Origin: Bacteroidales bacterium
GTDB taxonomy: Bacteria > Bacteroidota > Bacteroidia > Bacteroidales > UBA6680
Direction: 5' to 3'
Length of the DNA: 64,000 bases
NCBI GenBank assembly: GCA_025210735.1
Contig: JAOARD010000064.1
Location: forward strand, 1-64,000
Of this stretch, positions 8,837 through 15,985 are shown piece after piece (the first letter of the stretch is position 1; the number at the start of each line of letters is the position of its first letter). The translations under genes were made by a program, and so were the position numbers. Under the pieces are notes generated by a model. The model worked only from the letters and a program-made list of their open reading frames with translations, was not told where the DNA came from and made no database searches.

Positions 8837-9356
8837 ATGATTTTAGCATTTGATACATACTATTATAAGGATAAAGCAAAAACTGTTTGCGTTGAGTTTT
8901 CTGATTGGATAAATGATAAACCTGATAATATATATTCGGAGATAACAGAAGGAATCTCTGAATACGAACCCGGATCATTTTATAAGAGAGAACTTCCGTG
9001 TATACTAAGCCTTCTGAACAAGAAAGATTTAAGCAATGTGGATCTTATAATAGTTGATGGTTTTGTAATACTTGATGATTCCGGTAAACCAGGACTAGGT
9101 GGTCATTTAATATGATGCTCTTAATAAAAAGATTCCGGTTATTGGAGTTGCAAAGTCAAAATTCCATAGCAACCACAACAATGTAAAAGAGCTGTTAAGA
9201 GGAGAGAGTATAAAACCTCTGTATATTTCGGCAATAGGGTTAGAGTTAGAATCAGCCTTTAATCATATAAAGAATATGCATGGCAACTATAGAATGCCAA
9301 CCCTGCTGCAGATACTTGATACAGAGACAAAGAATATACCGGAAGAAGATAAATGA
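8837..9356 (+). pseudogene. Endonuclease V-like gene broken by a one-base frameshift
   Basis: From ATG 8837 the frame reads MILAFDTYYY (catalytic-type Asp), GSFYKRELPCIL (catalytic-type Glu), IIVDGFVILDDSGKPGLGGHL, all hallmarks of endonuclease V, then stops at 9115. In the next frame from 9111 the protein continues without a gap: YDALNKKIPVIGVAKSKFH and on to a stop at 9354-9356. Removing one A near 9110 restores a single frame of about 172 residues with HLYDAL across the join. Endonuclease V cleaves next to deaminated bases (inosine). The whole second half lacks stops, so the break is recent, a sequencing slip, or a slippage site. An earlier in-frame ATG at 8807 overlaps the preceding gene and is less likely. 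Confidence 0.75.
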
Positions 9357-9364
9357 TTAGATAA

Positions 9365-9820
9365 ATGACTTTTGAAGATATAAAAAACAAATACCCTGAC
9401 AGAGATCCTGCATTTCCTTTAAACCTTCCGGAGCCTGATGCTGATACATTGAACAGATTGATAGAGAAGTATAATTGTAAGTACCCTAAATCATTTATTG
9501 ATTTTCAGATAAAGTACTGCAAAGAGATACCGATAGGAGATTTTGCGTTTGAAGGATTGGGATTTGCGAACAATGAGTTAGATTTGTATATGAGTTTAGA
9601 GGAGGTTCTAAAAGATTATAGAGAGTTGAACTACCCGGAATATCTAACTCCTTTTAAACAAGATAACGGAGATTTTTGGTGTTTTGATAGTCGTGATTCT
9701 GATTCTGAACCACCAGTTGTTATTTGGGATCATAACAATAATAATGTTGAGACTGATTCTGATTTCAGATGGAGTAATTTTATTGATTGGATTGACAGAA
9801 CAATGAATGATGAAATCTAA
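9365..9820 (+). CDS. SMI1/KNR4 (SUKH-1) family protein
   Basis: 151 residues. LPEPDADTLNRLIEKYNCKYPKSFIDFQIKYC at the N-terminus, a central EEVLKDYRELNYPEYLTPF, DNGDFWCFDSRD..PPVVIWDHNN and a final FSWSNFIDWID-like stretch match SUKH-1 proteins, which are small immunity or regulatory proteins. Starts 8 bases after the endonuclease V-like remnant. Likely cytoplasmic. No toxin partner in view. Confidence 0.85.
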   Translation: MTFEDIKNKYPDRDPAFPLNLPEPDADTLNRLIEKYNCKYPKSFIDFQIKYCKEIPIGDFAFEGLGFANNELDLYMSLEEVLKDYRELNYPEYLTPFKQDNGDFWCFDSRDSDSEPPVVIWDHNNNNVETDSDFRWSNFIDWIDRTMNDEI

Positions 9821-9849
9821 TATTTAGTTCTGTACACATAAATATTATA

Positions 9850-10488
9850 ATGAAGAGTTTAAGTAAAAGAGCACTGAAGTTTCTCGAATCTAAAGAACGC
9901 GAAAAGATAGATTTAACTGAAGAGGAGATATCAGATGTCTTTAGAAATAACAAAATTGAAGCTACGCCTGAGCTGATAGACTTTGAACTGAATTTTGGCG
10001 GTTATATATTTTATTCAGGAAAAGAACCATTAAGGTTTGGGTTGATTAATGGTGGTGGTTATCCATTTAATACAAAGTTAGCAACGGTAGAGTATGATTT
10101 ATCAGACGATAATAATTACCATTTCAGTTGTTGTAAAACAAATTGTCAGATAGATTTAACACTTGATAGCAGAGGTCTCTTTTATGAAGATTACGAGGTT
10201 AAAAATTCATCGTTTTATAAAACTATTGAGGAGTTTGCTATTTGTGAAGAGGCTTTTAATTCAGGAATGAACATTGTATTTCATAACATGAAACTTAAAG
10301 AAGTAGTCTGTCCTGATAAAGAGTCTGGTTTTGAGTTAATCAGATCTGCATCAGATGATATCTGTAAGTGGTATGAAACTGATAATATGTTCTTATGTAT
10401 CAGAGATGGACACCTTACATTGTTGGGGAGAGATGATAGTGAATTATCAAATGAAGTTGATAGTATAACTGCAGATGATATGTGGTAA
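9850..10488 (+). CDS. Immunity-like protein, paralogue of the one at 13466
   Basis: 212 residues. Shares with the protein at 13466-14137 the start (LS.RA..(F/Y)L....R), a PE.IDFE..FGGY or KEFLKFQTLYSGY motif, a middle strand block, and the FY.TIEE(F/Y)A or FRKLIEEYAF motif near residue 120. This is a SUKH-like or immunity-domain pattern, though I cannot assign a subfamily. The last bases before the following micro-ORF repeat look like the worn end of another repeat copy, so the repeat abuts this gene directly. Confidence 0.65.
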   Translation: MKSLSKRALKFLESKEREKIDLTEEEISDVFRNNKIEATPELIDFELNFGGYIFYSGKEPLRFGLINGGGYPFNTKLATVEYDLSDDNNYHFSCCKTNCQIDLTLDSRGLFYEDYEVKNSSFYKTIEEFAICEEAFNSGMNIVFHNMKLKEVVCPDKESGFELIRSASDDICKWYETDNMFLCIRDGHLTLLGRDDSELSNEVDSITADDMW

Positions 10489-10497
10489 ACATTAAAG

Positions 10498-10530
10498 TCA
10501 TTTTGGCAAATGAAGAACAATTATAAGCGG
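10498..10530 (+). repeat. Truncated copy of the micro-ORF repeat
   Basis: The bases from about 10498 to 10530 (CATTTTGGCAAATGAAGAAC... then TTATAAGCGG) match the 3' end of the micro-ORF units at 53644-53822, including the L-A-N-E..Q-L-stop reading and the spacer before the next ATG. The 5' part is missing, replaced by the end of the upstream gene. Confidence 0.65.
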
Positions 10531-10617
10531 ATGAAACGAAGCATGAGAAATAATTTTCACACACACGAGAATGATTATTATGCAGAGTTCCATTTGACCA
10601 TTAAAAAGAAAAAATAA
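10531..10617 (+). CDS. Micro-ORF of the MKRSMR family (28 aa)
   Basis: 28 codons from ATG 10531 to TAA 10615-10617, reading MKRSMRNNFHTHENDYYAEF and then HLTIKKKK. It differs from the micro-ORF at 53553-53639 (43 kb away, other strand) by one amino acid and two silent changes. The ATG of the next gene (cREC protein) follows five bases after the stop, with the same ACAG spacer as in the other locus. The peptide is strongly basic, with a conserved HTH..D and EFHL core, no signal sequence and no membrane segment. No family known to me. Translation is inferred from codon-frame conservation only. Confidence 0.55.
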   Translation: MKRSMRNNFHTHENDYYAEFHLTIKKKK

Positions 10618-10621
10618 ACAG

Positions 10622-10963
10622 ATGAAAAAACTTTTTCTGGATGATGTAAGAACCATAGATATGGTCTACGATAAATCAATGGAATCGGAGTTTGATATAG
10701 TAAGAACATATAAGGATTTTGTTGACTATATAAGACGAAACGGATTGCCACACTTTATAAGCTTTGATAATGACTTGGGGCTGGATGAGAATGGGGAAGT
10801 AGCACCCGATGGATATGCCGCTGCAAAATGGTTAGTCTATGATTCAGGGTTAGATTTGATTAATCTGAAATTTAATGTACACTCTGCAAACCCTGTTGCA
10901 GCAAAACAGATAGAGGGACTGTTAAACAACTATATTAAACACCTTAAGCAGCTTTTACCTTAG
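10622..10963 (+). CDS. cREC (cyclic-phosphate-type receiver-like) domain protein
   Basis: 113 residues. LFLDDVR at the start, ISFDNDLGLDE near residue 47, DGYAAAKWLVYD near 60 and a late VHSANPVAAKQIEGLLNNY motif match the stand-alone receiver-like cREC family, in which the HS.NP motif is typical. Such domains are found next to phage-defence and immunity genes and are thought to bind or process cyclic phosphates; the exact reaction is unproven. Its ATG lies within the last bases of the micro-ORF repeat, so its translation initiation region is supplied by the repeat. Confidence 0.8.
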   Translation: MKKLFLDDVRTIDMVYDKSMESEFDIVRTYKDFVDYIRRNGLPHFISFDNDLGLDENGEVAPDGYAAAKWLVYDSGLDLINLKFNVHSANPVAAKQIEGLLNNYIKHLKQLLP

Positions 10964-10985
10964 CTATAATTTTAGTATAACGCAC

Positions 10986-11492
10986 ATGAACAAAAGAGTA
11001 TTAAAAAGAATGGTAATTGTATCTCTAATATTAGTTTTAATAGATCAGTTATTAAAAATATATGTATCTGCAAATCTTCAAATAGTTGGGCAGACCAGAG
11101 ATTTAATAGGAGATTTTCTGAGATTGTATCATGTATCAACAAGAGTTTCTATTTTGAACTTAACAGTTAATACAGCTATAGGTATACTGGCTGTGTATCT
11201 TCTTATACGCTTCTCAAGAAAAAAGCAGCAATCGGTACTATTTTTATATAGCCTGGCATTTATCTCAACAGGATTTCTGAGCCGTGTCTTTGATTTAGTA
11301 ACAATCGGACATTTTGGCAATACAATTTCTGGAGGATACAATCTGATAACCATTGATCCTCTGTATATAAATTTTTATATGTTTACAACCTATGTAAGTT
11401 TTTCGTCAATAGTATTACATGCAGGCGTGTTTACTTTAACATACACACTTATTACTAATTTTATTAAAAAACTATCTGAAAACAGATACTAA
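10986..11492 (+). CDS. Divergent signal peptidase II (LspA-like) membrane protein
   Basis: 168 residues with four predicted membrane helices. The start (IVSLILVLIDQLLKIYV) carries the DQ.LK motif of lipoprotein signal peptidase, and STGFLSRVFDLVTIGHF corresponds to the GG..GN..DR region with the first Asp kept but the Asn lost. The second catalytic Asp could be in LITIDPLYINFYMF. It is unlikely to be the housekeeping LspA; its position among immunity-like genes suggests an accessory role. Alternative: a non-catalytic LspA-fold protein. Confidence 0.6.
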   Translation: MNKRVLKRMVIVSLILVLIDQLLKIYVSANLQIVGQTRDLIGDFLRLYHVSTRVSILNLTVNTAIGILAVYLLIRFSRKKQQSVLFLYSLAFISTGFLSRVFDLVTIGHFGNTISGGYNLITIDPLYINFYMFTTYVSFSSIVLHAGVFTLTYTLITNFIKKLSENRY

Positions 11493-11504
11493 ACATACAA
11501 CAAC

Positions 11505-12413
11505 ATGAAAAAAACAGGATGGGAGATAGATAATATCTTAATAGCCCTTGAAAATAATTCGAATGATGTAGCTGAGTTCTGTAAAGACAATCCTCTTAGT
11601 TGTATAAACAGTGACAAAAGTATGGTTGCAATAATACGAAAACACAACTACTGTATTGATGGAGATGCAGTTAATATGCTTTCAGCAAAACCATATGGCG
11701 ATGATGGACATTGGGGATTAACCGTGATTGATTTAAACCGCAAAAACGACAGAATAAGAGAGGTTCCTGTTCCAGAGAACTTCAATTACAAAACAGTAAC
11801 CATTATTGATCAATCTGTACATATTAAGACTGATGAGAAGGAACTGATTACAAACTTTAATGAGTTAGACAGGCTTTTTCCGTTTATACATAATTATACC
11901 GAGAGTGAACTTACAGATGTATTTAACTCACTTAAAAATGATGTAGTTGAAAAAGAGAAGATTGTAAGAAAATTACCAAAGGAGGACTCTATAGAGATAA
12001 AAGAGATAGGAACCATTAAACTGAATGAGGATAAAGATCAATTCTCTGTAAATGCATTGTGGTTGTGTAAATCAATTGAACTGGAGTTTCCGGTTGATAA
12101 TAACGGAGAGGTAACTCAGGGGATTGAAACAGTTAAAGAGTTATGGAAACATCAGAGTGTGTGGGACGATAAAGCAAAGAGATATGCTGCCGGTAAACTA
12201 CTTGATCTTAAAAACGAGGTTTGGTTTGATGATGATGAAAAAGAGATAAATACAACACAATTTATAAACAGAATGCAACTTGAAGCGTTAATACTATCTG
12301 AAGAGGGATGTTTTGAGTTTGTATTTGATGACGGAGACCTGTTTTGGGGACACTATATTCAGGTATTTGGAAATATAAATGAGGGCTTAACAGATGCAAT
12401 ATTTGGGGGGTAG
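11505..12413 (+). CDS. Two-domain protein with C-terminal DUF2262
   Basis: 302 residues. The first 140 residues (a mixed domain with DDGHWGLTVIDL and a middle EVPVPENFNY) are not recognised. From about residue 160 the protein matches DUF2262: KLNEDKDQFSV, W.K..VWDDKAKRYAAGKLL, WFDDDEKEI and a final EFVFDDGDLFWGHYIQVFGNIN-type motif ending AIFGG. DUF2262 proteins are commonly found among immunity genes of polymorphic toxin loci. Starts 12 bases after the LspA-like gene, so probably co-transcribed. Confidence 0.75.
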   Translation: MKKTGWEIDNILIALENNSNDVAEFCKDNPLSCINSDKSMVAIIRKHNYCIDGDAVNMLSAKPYGDDGHWGLTVIDLNRKNDRIREVPVPENFNYKTVTIIDQSVHIKTDEKELITNFNELDRLFPFIHNYTESELTDVFNSLKNDVVEKEKIVRKLPKEDSIEIKEIGTIKLNEDKDQFSVNALWLCKSIELEFPVDNNGEVTQGIETVKELWKHQSVWDDKAKRYAAGKLLDLKNEVWFDDDEKEINTTQFINRMQLEALILSEEGCFEFVFDDGDLFWGHYIQVFGNINEGLTDAIFGG

Positions 12414-12509
12414 AGAGTGTAATATGCAATTAATATATACTCCTGTAAATTGGATAAACACCAGACATCTTATGTGTGATTTATTGTAATAACAAATAAC
12501 TTATTTGAT

Positions 12510-13367
12510 ATGATTGAATCAATAATGTCTGAATGTAAAAACGGAGAGATACTAAAGCTACTCTATTCCGGCAATTTTAACAGAGTAATTAAGCTCACAA
12601 ATAATAAAACTCCTATAATAAAGAGATTATTACACTTTAAAGAGGAGGAAAAAGGCAATAGTGCATTCGCCAATAATATACTCAATGCCTGTCTTAGAGG
12701 CAGACTTAAGCCAAACAGCTACTCAAAAATTCGGGAACTCAGATTTAAACACGATTTTATTGATGAACTGAGCGAGTTGGTAAGAGCACTGCTTGTACTA
12801 GAGAACTATAAAGAGGCTTTAGAATATGAGAGAGTGTTGGCTCTTACTATTCTTGAGTGCGTTACAGACGGGGCTGCCTATATAGAGAGGAACTCTGACG
12901 ATTATCCGCAAAATCCAATAAATGGTAAAATATGGATAGATGGAGCTGCGCTCAGAACAAAGGCAGATGAGATGTCGCACTACTATAAGAGAAAAAATGA
13001 TGATAAAAATGAGTTGCAATCACTATTCCTAAAAGGTAAAATAACAAATACAATAATGAATCACTATCCAAACCTGATTGGACCCGATATGATTGCAATT
13101 GCCAATAAGTTAGAACAGGTTGGTAATACAGAAAAGGCAAAACAGTTTTATGATTCTGTAGAGGCTGACTTCACCGAATTTGTTTCTGAGTTAGAAGACG
13201 ATATTGAAGAGGGAGAATATGATATTAGCAATGAAGATATTGTAATAGTACAATCGTTGATTTATGCATTAGAGGGATTAGATAGGTTGAATGAAGATAT
13301 AAACGAAGATAAGTTGTTTAGGGCTAAACATACACTGATGAAATTAGAGGAGATGTTATCGGCATAA
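12510..13367 (+). CDS. All-helical (TPR-like) protein of immunity island
   Basis: 285 residues, predicted entirely helical with tetratricopeptide-like pairs (LVLENYKEALEYERVLALTIL near 110; AIANKLEQVGNTEKAKQFYD near 205) and an acidic tail (ELEDDIEEGEYD). No signal peptide. It could belong to helical immunity families such as Imm49, but I cannot confirm that. Position between the DUF2262 gene and a SUKH-like gene supports an immunity role. Confidence 0.55.
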   Translation: MIESIMSECKNGEILKLLYSGNFNRVIKLTNNKTPIIKRLLHFKEEEKGNSAFANNILNACLRGRLKPNSYSKIRELRFKHDFIDELSELVRALLVLENYKEALEYERVLALTILECVTDGAAYIERNSDDYPQNPINGKIWIDGAALRTKADEMSHYYKRKNDDKNELQSLFLKGKITNTIMNHYPNLIGPDMIAIANKLEQVGNTEKAKQFYDSVEADFTEFVSELEDDIEEGEYDISNEDIVIVQSLIYALEGLDRLNEDINEDKLFRAKHTLMKLEEMLSA

Positions 13368-13465
13368 ATGTAATAGTACAATCATATCTGATTGTAGAAT
13401 ATATTATAGTAATATTGTTTGATAAATTTTATAACAAAACCATTCTATTAAATATTTAATAGAAT

Positions 13466-14137
13466 ATGAGCTTGTCAGACAGAGCTGTAGAGTATCTGGG
13501 TACATTAAAAAGAGATAATAACTGCATTACTGATGAATCAGAAACAGAGCAATATCTTATTAATAATAATGTACAACCTTATAAAGAGTTCCTGAAATTT
13601 CAGACACTATATTCAGGATATCAACTTACAATAAAGGATGATCCAAATAACACTTTCTTAGCATCGCTGTTTACCAGAGAACAGATTAAAACCAACAATA
13701 CACTTGATATTGAACTGGCAGGAGACAGGTTTGTTGAGGTTTGTGGCGAACATAAAACAGCACAATTTACATTTTTTCTTACAGACAAAGGGGAGGTTTG
13801 CACGCTTGATGATGATGGTTTGTCAAACATTATATACAGCTCATTCAGGAAACTTATAGAGGAGTATGCCTTTAAAAGTGAGATATCCTGTATGTATTCA
13901 GATCCATACTACTACAATCTGAAAAATGAGCAAGAGTTAACTGAGTTGATGAACAAAGAGTTTGAGATTATTAAGGAGTGTACAGACAATTATAATATAT
14001 GGTGGCAAAATGCCGATCTGATAGCCAATAAGGGAATGTTTCTTGATGGCGATGAGGCATATTTTCATCTGTATGGAATAAACAGAACCTATTGTGATAA
14101 ATTTATTGAACAGCTAAAAAGCAAGGAGATACTTTAG
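13466..14137 (+). CDS. Immunity-like protein, paralogue of the one at 9850
   Basis: 223 residues. Clearly related to the protein at 9850-10488: same opening (MSLSDRAVEYLGTLKR), KEFLKFQTLYSGYQL, a central strand block with QFTFFLTDKGEVCTLDDDG, and FRKLIEEYAF. The C-terminal third (YNIWWQNADLIANKGMFLDGDEAYFHLYG) parallels KWYETDNMFLCIRDGHLTLLG of the paralogue. Last gene of the immunity island. A SUKH-like fold is likely but not certain. Confidence 0.65.
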   Translation: MSLSDRAVEYLGTLKRDNNCITDESETEQYLINNNVQPYKEFLKFQTLYSGYQLTIKDDPNNTFLASLFTREQIKTNNTLDIELAGDRFVEVCGEHKTAQFTFFLTDKGEVCTLDDDGLSNIIYSSFRKLIEEYAFKSEISCMYSDPYYYNLKNEQELTELMNKEFEIIKECTDNYNIWWQNADLIANKGMFLDGDEAYFHLYGINRTYCDKFIEQLKSKEIL

Positions 14138-14676
14138 TTTTATCAATACATAAAACAATACTTACGTTTAACTGTTATTGATATTGAACTATTCCTTATT
14201 AAATTGAGTAAGAGTAATCATAACTATCGCGACGGTAAAAACTGTATACACTGCAAAGGTAAAGAGTGTAAAAGAGTATTTTGTATTTTCAGATACACAA
14301 AACTCAGAAATCTGCTATCAAAAATTAGTTTAAGAAAATAGTTATAAATAGCCCTTTATATAAATAATATTGCCCCACAAAAGAAATCTATCTATTGTAT
14401 GTAATTATCAATAACTGTTTTATGGGCAATTAAAACATCTTCTGAATATTCTGAATTATTTTTATGGGCACTATAGTTTATACATGCTCTATTCTCTTTA
14501 AGTAAAAGAGAATTAACATATACATGAGTTTTAAATTATTTATAATTCATAAAAGTAAAAATGATTAGTGCTATGTAATGTATACTCTCTATTGCATAAA
14601 AATAAAACCATAACTATTGACTTTATATATATTTAGCTGTAACTTATTTATATAATAATATAAAACAGATATATAG
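14138..14676. other. Noncoding AT-rich gap ending the immunity island
   Basis: About 540 bases with no convincing gene. It contains a perfect 9-bp hairpin (ATTCTCTTT / AAAGAGAAT, 14491-14513, 5-base loop) without a T tail, and two copies of TTTTATGGGCA at about 14421 and 14460. A short cysteine-bearing frame near 14226-14340 has no good start and is not called. Confidence 0.5.
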
Positions 14677-15321
14677 ATGACCCAAAGCATTAGAAAAACA
14701 TCAATAGCACACAAACTGGATTATGCCAGAAATGTAATTGATATTATTAGTAAACCTGATATACTTAACCTGTTGAATAACTATGGCTTTACAGTAAATA
14801 AAGTAGAGGGATTAGAAGATAACCTACAGGAGGTATACAGATGTATTGAGAGTCAGAACGCCAGACGTAACGATTTGCATAATGCAAACAAAATATTTAC
14901 CAAAATACGCCTTAAACTGGTAGAGAGAGTAAAAGAAGATATTGCTTTATGCAAGATTGCATTTATGTATCAATCAGAAAGTAAAAAATTTATTCCTGTA
15001 AATTTAAAGAGTAGCCCTTTTGTTGAGTGGTTCTCAGAAAGTGTGCGCTTTTATAACTGGATTCTGGAAAAACCAGAGGTTATGACTATAGTTATGGAGT
15101 ATAAAATGTCTGCGGAGAATATAAATACTACACTAAAAGAGTTTGAGAAACTGAGAAATCAGGAAGAGAAGAGGGTATTAAGCAAACATCTCTCAATGAG
15201 AGCAACCGATGAACGAAACAAGGTGCTTAACCGCTTAATAATGGATTGTAGAAAAGTAGTAGCACTTGCAAAATTAAGCCTGGGTAATGATCATGCACTA
15301 ATAAAGAGACTTAAGGTATAA
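14677..15321 (+). CDS. Unknown helical protein upstream of the hydrogenase operon
   Basis: 214 residues, basic, predicted mostly alpha-helical with long amphipathic helices (for example the stretch IFTKIRLKLVERVKEDIALC near residue 80). No signal peptide, membrane helix or known motif. It has its own 209-base gap to the hydrogenase operon, so it is probably not part of that operon. I do not recognise it; a structural or DNA-binding role cannot be excluded. Confidence 0.6.
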   Translation: MTQSIRKTSIAHKLDYARNVIDIISKPDILNLLNNYGFTVNKVEGLEDNLQEVYRCIESQNARRNDLHNANKIFTKIRLKLVERVKEDIALCKIAFMYQSESKKFIPVNLKSSPFVEWFSESVRFYNWILEKPEVMTIVMEYKMSAENINTTLKEFEKLRNQEEKRVLSKHLSMRATDERNKVLNRLIMDCRKVVALAKLSLGNDHALIKRLKV

Positions 15322-15471
15322 GTGTGTGTAAGATTATAGCTACATACAGATAAACTGGAATAATTCATTACCCTAACAGTTATCTTAACTGCAAACAGTC
15401 ATGCTTCTGCTGTTACCGTAACCATTGGCTTTGGGCGTTCTCTCCCTGTTTAGAATATGTCTTTGTAGTAA

Positions 15472-15490
15472 TATATTTGTTTTTAAACAA
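15472..15490 (+). promoter_or_regulatory. Promoter -7 box of the hydrogenase operon with overlapping palindrome
   Basis: TATATTTG at 15472-15479 fits the TAnnTTTG box, 52 bases before the hydC start. It overlaps an inverted repeat TTGTTT-TT-AAACAA (15477-15490), a possible operator. The arm spacing is shorter than the 18-base Rex site upstream of rex, so I do not call it a Rex site. Confidence 0.4.
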
Positions 15491-15530
15491 TTAAATAATA
15501 TCTTTAGTAGGTCAAGAAATCGTTAATTTT

Positions 15531-15983
15531 ATGGATGATGACCTTCTGAAACTGCTCGATATCTATCCGCGTAGAGAGAAAAGATATCTTATTCCGGCAC
15601 TGCAAACCGTGCAGGATAAATTAGGATATATTAGCAAAGATAGTGTAACAACAATTAGTAAATACCTTGATATACCACCATCGGCGGTATATAGCGTTGC
15701 AAGTTTTTATAATCAATTTTGGTTTCAACCGCGTGGTAAGAATCACATACGAGTATGTAACGGTACAAGCTGTCATATCAGAAAAAATGCTATGCTTATT
15801 GATTTTCTGGAGAAGAACTACAACCTGAGTCCATCTTCGGTTACAAAAGACACTAAGTTTAGCCTTGAGCTTGTGCCATGTCTGGGAGGATGTGCTCATG
15901 GACCAGTGATAAGCATTAACAATGAGTACTTTGCGGAGGTGGATGTCGATTTCTTAAAGAAGAAACTCACTGAAATTGATTAA
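15531..15983 (+). CDS. hydC: NuoE-like subunit of electron-bifurcating [FeFe]-hydrogenase (HydC)
   Basis: 150 residues. An N-terminal helical bundle (IYPRREKRYLIPALQTVQDKLG) followed by the thioredoxin-like [2Fe-2S] domain with CNGTSC (near residue 80) and CLGGC (near residue 122), the four NuoE ligands. Known role: carries electrons between the HydB flavin and other clusters of the HydABC complex in the cytoplasm. First gene of a tight plus-strand operon; hydB starts 2 bases after its stop. Confidence 0.92.
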   Translation: MDDDLLKLLDIYPRREKRYLIPALQTVQDKLGYISKDSVTTISKYLDIPPSAVYSVASFYNQFWFQPRGKNHIRVCNGTSCHIRKNAMLIDFLEKNYNLSPSSVTKDTKFSLELVPCLGGCAHGPVISINNEYFAEVDVDFLKKKLTEID

Positions 15984-15985
15984 CC

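Noticed and set aside
14224-14340. Short frame with a CIHCKGKEC motif
   Set aside because: No good start codon, no ribosome-binding context and only about 40 residues; it also lies in noncoding-looking DNA.
15477-15490. Rex operator for the hydrogenase operon
   Set aside because: TTGTTT-TT-AAACAA is 14 bases long, while Rex sites have their half-sites spaced over 18 bases; kept only as an unassigned palindrome.
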